A stretch of 64,000 nucleotides of DNA from a beta proteobacterium MWH-UniP1 (GCA_036362785.1 CP143625.1:621401-685400), one strand, 5' to 3'; numbered from the stretch's first letter, positions 1 to 10,326 are shown. Made by a program: numbers and translations. Notes: generated by a model not told the origin, from the sequence alone.

Positions 1-93
1 TACGGTGAGTCGGCCCCAGCCGGTGAGCTCTTCAAATATTTCGGCATCACGGTAGACAACCTGGTGGCCACTGCAAAGGCAGTTGCCAACTAA
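1..93 (+). CDS. tkt: Transketolase, C-terminal end (partial)
   Basis: Only the last 30 codons are present, ending with TAA at 91-93. The tail reads YGESAPAGELFKYFG and then a short helix ending AVAN, which resembles the C-terminus of bacterial transketolases, where the GESAP motif is followed by a helix. Transketolase moves two-carbon units between sugar phosphates with thiamine diphosphate in the pentose phosphate pathway. It lies 33 bases before gap and probably heads the same operon. The identification rests on this short tail and on the neighbourhood, because tkt-gap is a common pair in Burkholderiales. Confidence 0.75.
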   Translation, partial: YGESAPAGELFKYFGITVDNLVATAKAVAN

Positions 94-126
94 ACGTTTA
101 ATTTTTTAATTCAGGAGAGGAATGCA

Positions 127-1143
127 ATGACCATCAAAGTCGCAATCAACGGGTACGGACGTATTGGCCGCAATGTGCTGCGGGCCCACTACGAAGGTGG
201 CAAGAAACATGACATTCAAATCGTGGCCATCAATGACCTTGGCGACCCCAAAACCAATGCCCACCTGACCCAATACGACACGGCCCATGGCAAGTTTCCT
301 GGCACCGTTTCGGTCGATGGTGATTGCATGGTGGTCAATGGCGATCGCATTCGTGTTCTGGCCAATCGCAATCCTGCTGAACTGCCCTGGGGTGAGTTGG
401 GTGTGGATGTGGTGCTGGAGTGCACCGGATTTTTCACCAGCAAAGAAAAGGCTTCTGCCCACTTAAAGGGCGGCGCGAAAAAAGTTGTGATCTCTGCCCC
501 TGGCGGTAAAGATGTCGACGCTACCGTTGTCTATGGTGTGAACCAAGGCGTGCTTAAGGCCTCCCACACCGTGATTTCGAATGCATCGTGCACCACCAAC
601 TGTCTGGCTCCCGTTGCAAAAGTGCTCAACGACAAGCTTGGCATTGAAAGCGGTTTGATGACCACGATTCATGCTTACACCAACGACCAGGTGTTGACTG
701 ACGTGTATCACGAAGATCTGCGCCGTGCCCGTTCGGCCACCATGTCCATGATTCCTACCAAAACCGGTGCTGCTGCCGCAGTCGGCCTGGTGCTGCCCGA
801 ACTCAATGGCAAGTTGGATGGCTTTGCCATGCGTGTGCCCACCATCAACGTGTCGGTGGTTGACCTAAGCTTTGTGTCGAAAAAAGCCACCACCGTGGAA
901 GAAGTCAACGCCATGATGAAGGCCGCCAGCGAAGGCGAGCTAAAGGGTATTTTGGGATATAACACTGCCCCGCTGGTGTCGATCGACTTTAATCACGATG
1001 CCCGTTCCAGCGTGTTTGATTCCACCCAGACCCGCGTGTCGCACGACGGCAAGCTGGTGAAAATCCTGTCGTGGTACGACAACGAGTGGGGCTTTTCTAA
1101 CCGCATGTTGGACACCACGGTTGCACTGATGTCCGCGAAGTAA
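127..1143 (+). CDS. gap: Glyceraldehyde-3-phosphate dehydrogenase, type I
   Basis: This cytosolic enzyme oxidises glyceraldehyde 3-phosphate to 1,3-bisphosphoglycerate with NAD and phosphate. The 338-residue length is normal for the family. The N-terminal Rossmann motif NGYGRIGRN is at residues 8-16. The catalytic cysteine is C155 in [12 protein letters not shown], the partner histidine is H182 in [10 protein letters not shown], and the C-terminal [12 protein letters not shown] motif is intact. A strong ribosome binding site (AGGAGAGG, about 113-120) supports the start. It lies between tkt and pyk. In many Burkholderiales I would expect pgk directly after gap or before pyk, but here only 28 bases separate gap and pyk. 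Confidence 0.97.
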   Translation: MTIKVAINGYGRIGRNVLRAHYEGGKKHDIQIVAINDLGDPKTNAHLTQYDTAHGKFPGTVSVDGDCMVVNGDRIRVLANRNPAELPWGELGVDVVLECTGFFTSKEKASAHLKGGAKKVVISAPGGKDVDATVVYGVNQGVLKASHTVISNASCTTNCLAPVAKVLNDKLGIESGLMTTIHAYTNDQVLTDVYHEDLRRARSATMSMIPTKTGAAAAVGLVLPELNGKLDGFAMRVPTINVSVVDLSFVSKKATTVEEVNAMMKAASEGELKGILGYNTAPLVSIDFNHDARSSVFDSTQTRVSHDGKLVKILSWYDNEWGFSNRMLDTTVALMSAK

Positions 1144-1171
1144 TCCGCGGCGCATCAACGGCAAGACTTAA

Positions 1172-2686
1172 ATGCCTGATCAACTCGCAGTGGCCCTGCC
1201 GCGTGCAACGAAGATTGTTGCGACGCTGGGCCCTGCGACTTCTTCTTCCGAGATGATCGAGCGGCTTATTGCCGCCGGGGTCAATGTGGTGCGCCTGAAT
1301 TTTTCGCACGGCTCAGCCCAGGATCATTTGCAGCGTGCAGCGATCGTGCGTGCCGCAGCAGAAAAGCTGGGCCGAGATGTGGGCATTCTGGTGGACCTTC
1401 AGGGCCCAAAGATTCGTGTGGGCAAATTCTCCGAAGGCCGTGTGAACCTGGCGGCGGGCGACACCTTTACCTTTGACACCGCCTGCACCCTGGGGGATCA
1501 GCATCGCGTTGGGCTGGACTACCCCGAGCTTGTGAACGACGTGGCGCCTGGTGATACCTTGCTGCTCAATGACGGGCAGATCTCCATGCGGGTCAATGAA
1601 GTGACCGCAAGCACCATTGTCTGCACCGTGCTCGAGGGCGGCGTGCTGTCTGATCGCAAGGGCATCAATCGCCAGGGTGGTGGCTTGTCTGCACCAGCAT
1701 TGACCGATAAAGACATTGAGGACATCCAAACAGCCGCTGCAATGGAGGCTGATTTTCTGGCCGTGTCTTTTCCCAAGGGGGCTGCCGATATGCTGCAGGC
1801 CCGATCAATTCTAAAAAAAGCTGGTGGCCGCGCAGCCCTAGTGGCAAAGATTGAGCGTGTCGAAGCCATCGACAATCTGCAAGAAATTATTGATGCCTCC
1901 GACGTCATCATGGTGGCCCGCGGTGATCTAGCAGTGGAGGTGGGGGATGCAGCCGTGCCCGCCTTGCAAAAACGGATGATCCGCATGGCCCGTGAATCCA
2001 ATCGGGTCACGATCACGGCCACCCAGATGATGGAGTCCATGATCTCATCGCCTGTGCCCACCCGTGCCGAAGTCTCCGATGTGGCCAATGCGGTGTTGGA
2101 CGGTTCCGATGCCGTCATGCTCTCGGCAGAAACAGCGGCGGGCAGTTACCCCGTGCAGACGGTGCAGGCCATGGCCCGCGTTTGTCTTGAAGCAGAAAAG
2201 TCGGCCCAGATCGCGCTGGAATCAGATTTTCTAAACCGCACCTTTGACCGTGTCGATCAGTCGATTGCCATGGCATCCCTTTTTACCGCGCGGCACTTAC
2301 AGGTGAAAGCCATTGCCGCGCTCACCGAGTCGGGCTCGACGGCCTTGTGGCTGTCCCGCCTGAATTCTGGTGTGCCGATTTATGCATTGACGCCCGCAAA
2401 GGCCAGCCGCCAGAAGATGGCGCTCTATCGCGACGTCACGCCCGTGTTTTTTGATTACAACTCCCGAGAGCGTGAAGAAGTGCTTCGCGAAGCCGAGCAG
2501 CGCTTGGTCGATGAGGGGATTTTGAGTGCCGGCGATCTTTTGGTGATCACGATTGGCGAGCCCATTGGTCAGTCGGGCGGCACGAACACCATGAAGATTG
2601 TTCGGGTGACGGCATCCCCACGATCCGGCAGCAAAGCGATTTCAAATCTCAATTTAGATTTACAACCTCCCATTCAACCCCGATAA
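1172..2686 (+). CDS. pyk: Pyruvate kinase
   Basis: It transfers phosphate from phosphoenolpyruvate to ADP, the last step of glycolysis, in the cytosol. The 504-residue chain starts with the typical [15 protein letters not shown] segment and contains the substrate region [10 protein letters not shown], the metal and PEP site around AVSFPKGA and AKIERVEA, the [10 protein letters not shown] motif and the TATQMMESM signature. The last 150 residues form the regulatory C-terminal domain ([14 protein letters not shown]). The start is ATG 1172; upstream sequence is short and has no strong Shine-Dalgarno. It sits between gap and fba in one transcriptional direction. Confidence 0.96.
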   Translation: MPDQLAVALPRATKIVATLGPATSSSEMIERLIAAGVNVVRLNFSHGSAQDHLQRAAIVRAAAEKLGRDVGILVDLQGPKIRVGKFSEGRVNLAAGDTFTFDTACTLGDQHRVGLDYPELVNDVAPGDTLLLNDGQISMRVNEVTASTIVCTVLEGGVLSDRKGINRQGGGLSAPALTDKDIEDIQTAAAMEADFLAVSFPKGAADMLQARSILKKAGGRAALVAKIERVEAIDNLQEIIDASDVIMVARGDLAVEVGDAAVPALQKRMIRMARESNRVTITATQMMESMISSPVPTRAEVSDVANAVLDGSDAVMLSAETAAGSYPVQTVQAMARVCLEAEKSAQIALESDFLNRTFDRVDQSIAMASLFTARHLQVKAIAALTESGSTALWLSRLNSGVPIYALTPAKASRQKMALYRDVTPVFFDYNSREREEVLREAEQRLVDEGILSAGDLLVITIGEPIGQSGGTNTMKIVRVTASPRSGSKAISNLNLDLQPPIQPR

Positions 2687-2714
2687 ATTTAGTGAATTAA
2701 AAAAGGAGACGGTC

Positions 2715-3779
2715 ATGCCCTTGGTATCCATGCGACAACTCTTAGACCATGCTGCAGAAAATGGTTATGGAATCCCAGCGTTTAACGTGAACAATCTGGA
2801 GCAGGTGCAGGCCATCATGGCAGCCGCAGCAGAATGCGATGCGCCGGTCATCATGCAGGCATCCGCTGGTGCCCGTAAATACGCAGGCGAAGCCTTTTTG
2901 AAGCATTTGATTCAGGCGGCCGTAGAAACTTATCCATCGATTCCTATCGTGATGCACCAGGACCACGGCCAAAGCCCCGATGTCTGTCAGGGCGCGATCG
3001 CCTTGGGTTTTTCCAGTGTGATGATGGATGGTTCGCTTGAAGCGGACGGCAAGACTATTGCCAGCTATGACTACAACGTTGATGTCACCAAAAAGGTTGT
3101 CGAGATGGCCCATGCCACGGGCGTGTCCGTCGAAGGCGAACTGGGCTGCCTGGGTTCTTTGGAAACCATGAAGGGCGATAAAGAAGATGGCCACGGCACC
3201 GATTCCACCATGACCCATGATCAGCTTCTGACCGACCCGGAACAGGCGGCTGATTTTGTGAAGCGCACCCAGCTAGATGCCTTGGCGATTGCGATTGGCA
3301 CGAGCCATGGCGCTTATAAATTCACCCGCAAGCCCACCGGTGACATCCTGGCCATTGATCGCATCAAAGAGATCAACAAGCGCATCCCGAACACCCACCT
3401 GGTGATGCACGGGTCCTCTTCTGTGCCCCAGGAATTGCTGGCTGAGATCCGTCAGTTTGGCGGCGACATGAAAGAGACCTATGGTGTGCCGGTGGAAGAG
3501 ATCCAAGAGGCGATCAAGCACGGCGTTCGTAAAGTCAACATCGATACCGATATCCGCTTGGCCATGACGGCAGCGGTGCGTCGTTACTTGTTTGAAAACC
3601 CGTCGAAGTTTGATCCACGCGATTTTCTAAAACCAGCCCGTGAGGCAGCCAAGAAGATCTGTATGGATCGCTATCGTCAATTCAACACCGCTGGCCAGGC
3701 CAGCAAAATCAAGCCGGTTCCGCTTTCTGAAATTGCGAACCGTTATAAGTCGGGCGCTCTTGCCCAGATGGTCAAGTGA
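2715..3779 (+). CDS. fba: Fructose-bisphosphate aldolase, class II
   Basis: This zinc-dependent aldolase reversibly cleaves fructose 1,6-bisphosphate into two triose phosphates. The 354-residue length fits the class II Calvin-type subgroup. Visible landmarks are AFNVNNLEQ near residue 23, the zinc-site region [10 protein letters not shown], the EGELGCLGS segment, the [10 protein letters not shown] zinc ligand region, the MHGSSSVP phosphate-binding loop and the [10 protein letters not shown] motif. A clear ribosome binding site (AAGGAG at about 2703) precedes the ATG. It follows pyk by 28 bases and precedes purC-purE by 11, so all are probably co-transcribed. Confidence 0.97.
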   Translation: MPLVSMRQLLDHAAENGYGIPAFNVNNLEQVQAIMAAAAECDAPVIMQASAGARKYAGEAFLKHLIQAAVETYPSIPIVMHQDHGQSPDVCQGAIALGFSSVMMDGSLEADGKTIASYDYNVDVTKKVVEMAHATGVSVEGELGCLGSLETMKGDKEDGHGTDSTMTHDQLLTDPEQAADFVKRTQLDALAIAIGTSHGAYKFTRKPTGDILAIDRIKEINKRIPNTHLVMHGSSSVPQELLAEIRQFGGDMKETYGVPVEEIQEAIKHGVRKVNIDTDIRLAMTAAVRRYLFENPSKFDPRDFLKPAREAAKKICMDRYRQFNTAGQASKIKPVPLSEIANRYKSGALAQMVK

Positions 3780-3790
3780 TTGGTTAACGC

Positions 3791-5164
3791 ATGTCTGCTT
3801 TGCTTCAGTCTTCTATCCGCTCTTTGCCACTGATTTCTCGTGGCAAAGTCCGTGACATCTATGCCGTCGGTGACGATAAGTTGCTGATGATCACCACGGA
3901 CCGTCTCTCGGCATTTGATGTCATCATGAGCCGGCCGATCCCTGAAAAGGGGGTGGTGCTCAATCGCATGACGGACTTCTGGTTTTCGCGTCTGGGCCAT
4001 ATCGTGCCCAACCACTTAACGGGTATTGCACCAGAGTCGGTGGTGGATGAATCTGAAGTTGATCAGGTCCGCGGCCGCGCCGTGGTGGCCAAGCGACTCA
4101 AGCCCGTTCCGGTGGAGGCAGTCGTTCGCGGTTACATCATTGGTTCCGGCTGGAAGGACTACCAGGCCACCGGCAGCGTCTGCGGCATTGCGCTACCAGC
4201 TGGCTTAAAGCAGGCAGCGAAACTGCCAAGCCCCATTTTTACGCCAGCGCACAAGGCCGAGATGGGCCTGCACGATGAAAACATCACGTTTGAGCAGATG
4301 TGTGCGCAGGTGGGCAAGGATCTTGCTGAAAAGATTCGCGACATCAGCTTAAAGCTCTATCAAGAGGCCAGTAGCTACGCCCTTGAGCAAGGCATCATCA
4401 TTGCGGATACCAAGTTTGAATTTGGGCTAGACGATGCTGGCACGCTGCATCTGATGGATGAAGTGCTTACGGCGGACTCGTCACGTTTTTGGCCTGCGGA
4501 TGAATATCGTGAGGGCATCAGCCCCCCAAGTTTTGATAAGCAGTTTGTCCGTGATTATTTAGAAACGTTGGATTGGGGCAAAACACCGCCACCACCACCT
4601 CTGCCGGATCATGTGGTGGAGCGCACGGCGGCGAAATATCGCGAGGCCCTGTTTCGAATTGCTGGTGTGCGACTGCCTGTGGTGGGCGTGGTCATGGGGT
4701 CCCAGTCGGACTGGGACGTGATGAAACACGCAGTGGCGATATTGGATCAGTTCGGCATTCCGCACGAGGCCCGTGTGGTCTCAGCCCATCGCATGCCGGA
4801 TACGCTGTATGCCTACGCCGAAGCGGCACAGGCCCGGGGCCTGCGCGGCATTATTGCCGGCGCTGGCGGTGCCGCGCACCTGCCTGGCATGCTGGCTGCG
4901 AAAACCACAGTGCCTGTCTTTGGGGTGCCGGTGCCGTCGAAATATCTGCGCGGGGAGGATTCCTTGTATTCGATTGTTCAGATGCCCAAAGGCATTCCCG
5001 TGGCGACATTTGCGATTGGTGAGGCGGGTGCTGCCAATGCGGCCTTGCACTTGATTGCAACATTGGCTTGTGAAGATGAGGTGCTGCGGGATCGGCTGGC
5101 GGCTTTCCGCGCTCAGCAGACCCAGGATGCACAGTCCATGAACGCAACCCTTGGTCACGCATGA
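3791..5164 (+). CDS. purCE: Fused SAICAR synthase and N5-CAIR mutase (PurC-PurE)
   Basis: One uninterrupted 457-codon frame holds two purine enzymes. Residues 1 to about 290 are SAICAR synthetase: [31 protein letters not shown] and [10 protein letters not shown] are PurC landmarks. Residues about 295-457 are Pur[10 protein letters not shown] (303-311), SAHRMPD (331-337), [12 protein letters not shown] and [17 protein letters not shown] match class I N5-CAIR mutases, consistent with purK next door. The join is tight: PurC ends [13 protein letters not shown] and PurE begins at once (about base 4670), with no Met and no stop. The order matches animal PAICS, although the animal carboxylase is class II. 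Burkholderiales usually encode these as separate adjacent genes, so this looks like a local gene fusion. A purK start overlaps its stop by four bases. Confidence 0.95.
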   Translation: MSALLQSSIRSLPLISRGKVRDIYAVGDDKLLMITTDRLSAFDVIMSRPIPEKGVVLNRMTDFWFSRLGHIVPNHLTGIAPESVVDESEVDQVRGRAVVAKRLKPVPVEAVVRGYIIGSGWKDYQATGSVCGIALPAGLKQAAKLPSPIFTPAHKAEMGLHDENITFEQMCAQVGKDLAEKIRDISLKLYQEASSYALEQGIIIADTKFEFGLDDAGTLHLMDEVLTADSSRFWPADEYREGISPPSFDKQFVRDYLETLDWGKTPPPPPLPDHVVERTAAKYREALFRIAGVRLPVVGVVMGSQSDWDVMKHAVAILDQFGIPHEARVVSAHRMPDTLYAYAEAAQARGLRGIIAGAGGAAHLPGMLAAKTTVPVFGVPVPSKYLRGEDSLYSIVQMPKGIPVATFAIGEAGAANAALHLIATLACEDEVLRDRLAAFRAQQTQDAQSMNATLGHA

Positions 5165-6303
5165 TTGGTCTGATGGGGGGCGGCCAGCTTGGCCGCATGA
5201 TGATTCAGGCTGCCCATCGTCTGGGCCAGCAGGTCATCGTTCTTGATCCCGATGCAAACGGACCAGCCGCCCAAATTGCTGATCAGGTGGTTGCGGCGGA
5301 TTACACGGACTTCCAAGCCCTGGCAACGCTGGCTGAAAAAGCGAAGGTATTCACCACCGAGTTTGAAAATGTTCCGGCGGAGTCGCTTCGGTTTTTGGCC
5401 AAGTACGGCAAGACCATGCCAGACGCCAATAGTGTTGGTATTGCCCAAGACCGTATTGATGAGAAGCGGTTTATTGCATCAACGGGTGTCGATGTCGCAC
5501 CCTACGCGGTGATCACACGCGCCGAAGATTTTGATGATCTTCCTGAAGGCCTATTCCCCGGTATTTTGAAATCTGCACGGCTGGGCTATGACGGCAAGGG
5601 TCAACACAAGGTTCACACCGCTGCCGAAGCACGCAGCGCCTGGCAGTCCATGGGCAATGTTCCTTGTGTGTTGGAAAAGATGTTGCCACTCGAGCGCGAG
5701 ATCTCGGTGATCTGTGCCCGCGATCGCGACGGAAATATTCAGGTCTTTCCGGTGGGCGAAAACACCCATCGCCACGGCATCTTGGCGGTAACCCGGGTGC
5801 CCGCAAGAATTTCTCAAGGTTTAGAAGAGCGCGCCCGTGCGGCAGCCCATTCGATTATTGGTGCGCTGGGGTATGTGGGCGTCTTGTGTGTGGAATTCTT
5901 TGTGTTGTCGGGCAATCGCTTGGTCGCCAACGAGATGGCTCCACGGCCACACAACAGTGGCCATTACACCATTGAGGCTTGCACGACCAGTCAGTTTGAA
6001 GAGCAGGTCAGAATCTGCGCGGGCTTACCTTTGGGGGCTACCGATCTGAAGTCGCCAGCCGTCATGCTCAATGTGCTGGGTGACAGTTGGTTCAAATCAT
6101 CCAGCGAACCCATTGAACCCGATTGGGAAGCGGTCCGTGCGCAGCGCGGTGTCTATCTGCATCTCTACGGCAAGGCTGAGCCGCGTCGTGGCCGCAAGAT
6201 GGCCCATGTCACGTGCTTGGGTGAGTCGATTGAGCAGGCCTGTCAGCGGGCCCGAGTCGTGGCTGACATTCTGGGTTTGGATGTTGGCAACGCGCTCATC
6301 TGA
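5161..6303 (+). CDS. purK: N5-carboxyaminoimidazole ribonucleotide synthase
   Basis: PurK carboxylates AIR with ATP and bicarbonate to N5-CAIR, the substrate of the PurE domain encoded just upstream. The 380-residue ATP-grasp protein begins [14 protein letters not shown] and contains [12 protein letters not shown], the ATP-binding [21 protein letters not shown] and the [14 protein letters not shown] signature. The ATG overlaps the purC-purE TGA (ATGA), which suggests translational coupling. PurK supports assigning the PurE domain to the bacterial mutase class rather than to the direct carboxylase class. Confidence 0.96.
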   Translation: MIGLMGGGQLGRMMIQAAHRLGQQVIVLDPDANGPAAQIADQVVAADYTDFQALATLAEKAKVFTTEFENVPAESLRFLAKYGKTMPDANSVGIAQDRIDEKRFIASTGVDVAPYAVITRAEDFDDLPEGLFPGILKSARLGYDGKGQHKVHTAAEARSAWQSMGNVPCVLEKMLPLEREISVICARDRDGNIQVFPVGENTHRHGILAVTRVPARISQGLEERARAAAHSIIGALGYVGVLCVEFFVLSGNRLVANEMAPRPHNSGHYTIEACTTSQFEEQVRICAGLPLGATDLKSPAVMLNVLGDSWFKSSSEPIEPDWEAVRAQRGVYLHLYGKAEPRRGRKMAHVTCLGESIEQACQRARVVADILGLDVGNALI

Positions 6304-6360
6304 GTTGCATCAAGTCGCCCAATCCAGAGCCACTTAAAGCAACCAAAGCAATCGCCTGAT

Positions 6361-7380
6361 ATGGCCAAACCACAATCGGTCAACCCCTGTCTGCTATCAA
6401 CCGCAGCTGAGCTGCTGGCCCTTGGCCATTTGGTGGCCTTTCCGACCGAGACCGTTTATGGCCTGGGGGCAGATGGATTAAATCCAAAGGCTGTGGCGAA
6501 GATTTTCCAAGCCAAGGGCCGGCCTGCAGATCACCCCGTGATTTTGCATGTAGCCGATGTCACCAAGGCCAAGAGCCTGGCGCTAAATTGGCCTGCCGTT
6601 GCTGATCAGTTGGCCCAGGCCTTTTGGCCGGGACCAATGACATTAATTTTGAAGCGGGCCGCCCATGTGCCCGATGCCGTGACGGGTGGGCAGGAGTCGG
6701 TCGGGGTTCGCATTCCTTCCCATCCGGTGGCACTCACACTGTTGCGTGAGTTTTCAGGAATCGGTAGCGGTGTGATTGCGGCCCCATCGGCCAATCGATT
6801 TGGTGCGATTAGTCCGACACGTGCCATTGATGTGGCCAACAGCATCGGTGATCGTCTTGGGCCCCATGATTTGATTTTGGATGGTGGTGATTGTCAGGTG
6901 GGCGTGGAATCCACAATCGTTGATCTGAGTGGTGATGCCCCAAGAATTCTTCGGCCCGGTGGTATTGGCCGCCAGGCGATTGAAGACGTGATTGGCCAGA
7001 TGACATCGGCCACTGGCAATGCGCCGCGTGTTTCGGGTGCCTTGGCCTCGCACTACGCACCGCAAGCCAAGACTATGTTGATCGACGCGGCACGGGTGGT
7101 GGAGACAATCAACAAGCACCACCTTGAGCAGCCCACGTTAAAAATTGGCGGCCTGCTGATTCGCGCAACATTGCCGCAAGAAATAGCAGGCAATCTCCAG
7201 CTTCATATCAAAGCCATGCCGGCCGATCCTGCCGCCTATGCCCATGATCTTTATGCCGCACTCAACGATTTGGATCGCCAGGGTTTAGATCTGATTGTGA
7301 TCGAGGCCCCCGCCCACACGCCCGAGTGGGAAGCAGTCTTGGATCGATTAAAGCGCGCGACGTACTCAACGTCGAAGTAA
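6361..7380 (+). CDS. tsaC: L-threonylcarbamoyladenylate synthase (Sua5/YrdC type)
   Basis: It makes threonylcarbamoyl-AMP from threonine, bicarbonate and ATP, the precursor of the t6A37 modification of ANN-decoding tRNAs. Residues 1 to about 200 are the YrdC domain, with FPTETVYGLGADG, KIFQAKGRPADHP, WPGPMTLIL, VGVRIPSHP and APSANRFGAISPT. The 339-residue length and the C-terminal part following SGALASHYAPQAK indicate the longer Sua5 form with an extra domain, rather than the short TsaC. It closes the left-hand plus-strand gene run and converges on the HIT gene. Confidence 0.9.
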   Translation: MAKPQSVNPCLLSTAAELLALGHLVAFPTETVYGLGADGLNPKAVAKIFQAKGRPADHPVILHVADVTKAKSLALNWPAVADQLAQAFWPGPMTLILKRAAHVPDAVTGGQESVGVRIPSHPVALTLLREFSGIGSGVIAAPSANRFGAISPTRAIDVANSIGDRLGPHDLILDGGDCQVGVESTIVDLSGDAPRILRPGGIGRQAIEDVIGQMTSATGNAPRVSGALASHYAPQAKTMLIDAARVVETINKHHLEQPTLKIGGLLIRATLPQEIAGNLQLHIKAMPADPAAYAHDLYAALNDLDRQGLDLIVIEAPAHTPEWEAVLDRLKRATYSTSK

Positions 7381-7395
7381 ACGCGAGCTCAGGCT

Positions 7396-7887
7396 TTAAT
7401 AGATCGTCTTTGGGCAGAGTGCTGGTAGTTCTGCAAAGAGCGCGTCGGCCGCTTGCTGGCGCTGGGCTAGAACATCTGCCGCAGGGGATGCGTTGGTGGG
7501 AGCAGTCCAGATGCTATTGGGAAAGCAGGGGTCGTCTTTCCAGCGCGGAATAATATGCCAGTGCTGGTGGGGCACCTGGTTGCCAAGACTGGCGATGTTG
7601 ATTTTGTCTGGGTTGATCAACTCACGCATGCGGGTCTCAATGGCGACCAATAGCTTAAAGAGTTGCTGCTGCTCTGGCGCAGCCAATTCGCTGAACTCGG
7701 CCACATGCCGATTCACAATCAGTCGCAGATAGCCGGGGTAGTTGGGATCATCTACCGAGACCACACGCCAGAAGGCACCGCGCCAGATCAGCCGGTCACC
7801 ATCGGTGGTGCACAAGGAGCAATCCGGCTGCGGCATGGAGGAGCGCTCATTGGCCGGCGATTTCATCAAGACATCTAAGATCGACAT
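7396..7887 (-). CDS. HIT family protein
   Basis: A 163-residue histidine triad protein; members hydrolyse or transfer nucleotides at phosphate bonds. The triad HQHWHIIPRW near residue 109 has the HxHxHxx pattern. An early CSLC pair might bind metal, as in some HIT proteins. The substrate cannot be inferred. The ATG at 7887 directly follows the stop of the 49-residue membrane peptide, so it looks like the last gene of the rhodanese-YeeE/YedE operon, though a functional link to sulfur is not evident. It converges on tsaC with 15 bases between the stops. Confidence 0.85.
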   Translation of the reverse strand: MSILDVLMKSPANERSSMPQPDCSLCTTDGDRLIWRGAFWRVVSVDDPNYPGYLRLIVNRHVAEFSELAAPEQQQLFKLLVAIETRMRELINPDKINIASLGNQVPHQHWHIIPRWKDDPCFPNSIWTAPTNASPAADVLAQRQQAADALFAELPALCPKTIY

Positions 7888-8037
7888 TTATCTTCCTGAA
7901 CAGTGGCCACCGGTGGATGCTTCACCGCTGCCCAGCGCAAATGGTGGGGGTTCGACACGTGGATGGCCGCTTGCAGCGTAATCCAGCGTGAGCAGCCCGA
8001 CAAATATTACCCAAAATACGATGACGCCGCGGGTCAT
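7888..8037 (-). CDS. Small single-pass membrane peptide, 49 residues
   Basis: I do not recognise a family. The peptide starts MTRGVIVFWVIFVGLLTL, which is one hydrophobic helix at about residues 4-19, followed by a proline-rich and glycine-rich tail with one cysteine near the end (GGHCSGR). Its ATG overlaps the TGA of the upstream YeeE/YedE gene (ATGA at 8034-8037), and its stop abuts the HIT start. This tight coupling supports a real gene. A longer reading beginning at 8103 would overlap the transporter and is less likely. It may be a small partner of the transporter; that is inference from position only. Confidence 0.6.
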   Translation of the reverse strand: MTRGVIVFWVIFVGLLTLDYAASGHPRVEPPPFALGSGEASTGGHCSGR

Positions 8038-9170
8038 GCGATCCCCGCTTTCTGGCGTGCTTTCACGCCAAAGATGGATCCGATAAAGGCAAAGCCAAAC
8101 CATACCCAGCCGTGCAGACTGGCGGAAGCCACACCGCCCAAATAGGCGCCTACGTTACAGCCATAGGCCAGGCGCGAGCTATAGCCCATGAGCAGGCCCG
8201 CGATAATGCTAATGATGAGCTGTGGTGCATTGGGCCACTGCTTTAAATGAAAACCTTTGTTGTTCCAGCGGCTGGCCATCAGTGCGCCATACAGCAGGCC
8301 AATATTGGTGACCGATGTCACGTCCCACAAGACCGGCTCAGCAATGCGCTGGGCATGTGGGGCAACGCCCCAGAAGCTGTCATTAGACAAATCTACACCC
8401 ACTGCACTGACTGCTTTTGCACCCCACAAGCCCAGGCCATAAACAATGCCCCAGGGCTGACCCGCCACGATCAAATGCATCGCATAAAGAATGGCGATCA
8501 CCAAGGCGCCCCACAACCAACGTTGTGGGACTGCCGGTAGAGATTTGCCACGTTTGCGTGAGGCACGGTTGGCATAGATCAGGCTTACTGCAGTCACAAG
8601 AGCGCAACCGATAAGCGTGATGATCAAAGCGTTTTGAACACCATAGAGTTCAATGAAGTCGACGGCAGCAGCTTCCTCTTGTAATCCTGCGAACTCCAGT
8701 GGGCCGCCGAGTGATGCCCAGCCGGCCTGGTGGGATGCGCCGACAAAACTGCCAATGATGAACGCGGGCAGCACCACCCAAGACGTTGGCGAAGATGCCC
8801 CTGCTTTATACAAGGTGCCAGACCCGCAGCCATCGGCCAGCTGCATGGCAAATCCAAAGAGCAGGGCACCGATCAGCAGACTCCAGGTAATGGGGGCCAC
8901 TGCGCCGACAATTTCCGATGAGTAGCTATTCAGTAACGGAAAGGCCAAAAGCGCACAGAGCACCATCATGACCATCTGGCCAATCATGCCCCAGGGGTCT
9001 TTGTTGACCATGAGATTGCGCCAGCCGGTTGTGAAACCAAAGCGTGAAGCGCTGAGTGCCGCGCCAAAGCCCAGCCCTAGAATGAGCAGAAAGCCGGCCC
9101 GCAGGCCAGCAATCCAAGTCACAGCGAGCCAGCCCAGAATGGCTGGGCTGATCAGGGTCAGGCGATACAT
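8034..9170 (-). CDS. YeeE/YedE family sulfur-compound transporter
   Basis: A 378-residue integral membrane protein with about ten hydrophobic segments. Two conserved cysteine loops are visible: ADGCGSGTLYKAG (C115) and AYGCNVGAYLGG (C338). These match the YeeE/YedE family, in which TsuA members take up thiosulfate by relaying it along cysteines. The upstream gene, abutting with no gap, encodes a periplasmic two-domain rhodanese, which supports a role with thiosulfate or sulfane sulfur. Substrate specificity is inferred. The start ATG at 9170 directly follows the rhodanese stop. Confidence 0.85.
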   Translation of the reverse strand: MYRLTLISPAILGWLAVTWIAGLRAGFLLILGLGFGAALSASRFGFTTGWRNLMVNKDPWGMIGQMVMMVLCALLAFPLLNSYSSEIVGAVAPITWSLLIGALLFGFAMQLADGCGSGTLYKAGASSPTSWVVLPAFIIGSFVGASHQAGWASLGGPLEFAGLQEEAAAVDFIELYGVQNALIITLIGCALVTAVSLIYANRASRKRGKSLPAVPQRWLWGALVIAILYAMHLIVAGQPWGIVYGLGLWGAKAVSAVGVDLSNDSFWGVAPHAQRIAEPVLWDVTSVTNIGLLYGALMASRWNNKGFHLKQWPNAPQLIISIIAGLLMGYSSRLAYGCNVGAYLGGVASASLHGWVWFGFAFIGSIFGVKARQKAGIA

Positions 9171-10199
9171 TTATTTCTTCAGGTTGGAGACAGCATCTTT
9201 AAGCTGATTCATTAGGACTTTGCCGCGTGCCGGTTCGTTGTCCATTGGATTGCGTGATTTAGACCAACCAATTGTGGATTCCGGGTACATGCGGACATTG
9301 GGCTGGCCGAGTATTTCGGACAGAACAAACCAAGTGGTAGCACTCCAATGGCCGGTGTTGCAAAAACTAATGACTTCATCACTGGTGATCAGCCCCGCAC
9401 TTTTGGCCAGCGACTCGAGTTGGGCCTTGGGTAAAAGCTTGCCAGTGTTGAGCTGGAACCACTCTTCATGGTCAAAGTTTTTGGCACCCGGTAGTGTGCC
9501 AGCGCGTGCTGCAGCGGAGTGTTTGTCTTGCCCAAGAAAATAATCCTCTGGGCGCGAGTCGGTGAGCAACAGTTTCTTTTTGCCAGCATTACGCTGGGCG
9601 ATTAATTCTGCGACTTGGGCAGTGGTTGGAATCTGCCGTTTATCCAAGGTGACTTGAATTTTTGTGGAGGTGATTTTTGGCGTAGCCGTCTCAAGCGGAT
9701 ACTTCAAGGCGCCCCAAGCACCCAGGCCGCCATCCAAGATGGAGATGCGTTGAATGCCAGCGAGTTTCAGTGTCCAGTAAAAACGGGCGGCGCCACCAAA
9801 GTCACTGCCGTCAGCACCGGTGTGGGCAATCACAACATAAGTGCTGCGATCAATGCCCCATTGGCTGAGTAATTCGGAGAGTTCTTTATCGGAGATGACT
9901 TCTCCAGGGTTTGATTCTGGCCCGCGAATCGACGAGTAGGGTGCAGCAACCGCGCCGGGGATATGGCCGGCTTCGTAATTGGGGGTCTTGCCATCGTTTT
10001 GAAATAACTCGCGGATATCCAATACGCGAACGGCCTTACGTTCAATCAGTGTGCGCAATTCTGCTGGCGTGACGATGGGGCTTACGGTTGCCGGGGATTT
10101 GGCCTGGGCCACGGGAGTGTGCAGCATTTGTGCGCTGATCAGTCCGATAGCAACGGTCAGGCTCATGAGAATGCGTTGAAAAAACACGGTTATGCTCAC
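9171..10199 (-). CDS. Periplasmic two-domain rhodanese sulfurtransferase
   Basis: Two rhodanese domains are visible. The first (about 50-170) has VRVLDIRE and GHIPGAV but no clear catalytic cysteine. The second carries the active loop CNTGHWSAT, so it probably makes the persulfide. The N-terminus has a signal peptide ending near VAQAKSPA, placing it in the periplasm. The start is uncertain: a GTG at 10199 gives a normal signal peptide with one arginine, ATG 10166 a shorter one, and a TTG lies at 10232. It heads the operon with the YeeE/YedE transporter, so it may process thiosulfate or deliver sulfur to it. Confidence 0.85.
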   Translation of the reverse strand: MSITVFFQRILMSLTVAIGLISAQMLHTPVAQAKSPATVSPIVTPAELRTLIERKAVRVLDIRELFQNDGKTPNYEAGHIPGAVAAPYSSIRGPESNPGEVISDKELSELLSQWGIDRSTYVVIAHTGADGSDFGGAARFYWTLKLAGIQRISILDGGLGAWGALKYPLETATPKITSTKIQVTLDKRQIPTTAQVAELIAQRNAGKKKLLLTDSRPEDYFLGQDKHSAAARAGTLPGAKNFDHEEWFQLNTGKLLPKAQLESLAKSAGLITSDEVISFCNTGHWSATTWFVLSEILGQPNVRMYPESTIGWSKSRNPMDNEPARGKVLMNQLKDAVSNLKK

Positions 10200-10326
10200 T
10201 TGAAGGATTGTCTTGTGCCGAAGGCCCGGCAAGAGATCATTAGAATTGGATCGGCAAGGATACGGGAATTTTCATGGCCGTTTTTATCCTTATCTTGATA
10301 ACGATTTCTCAAATTGGAATATAGGA

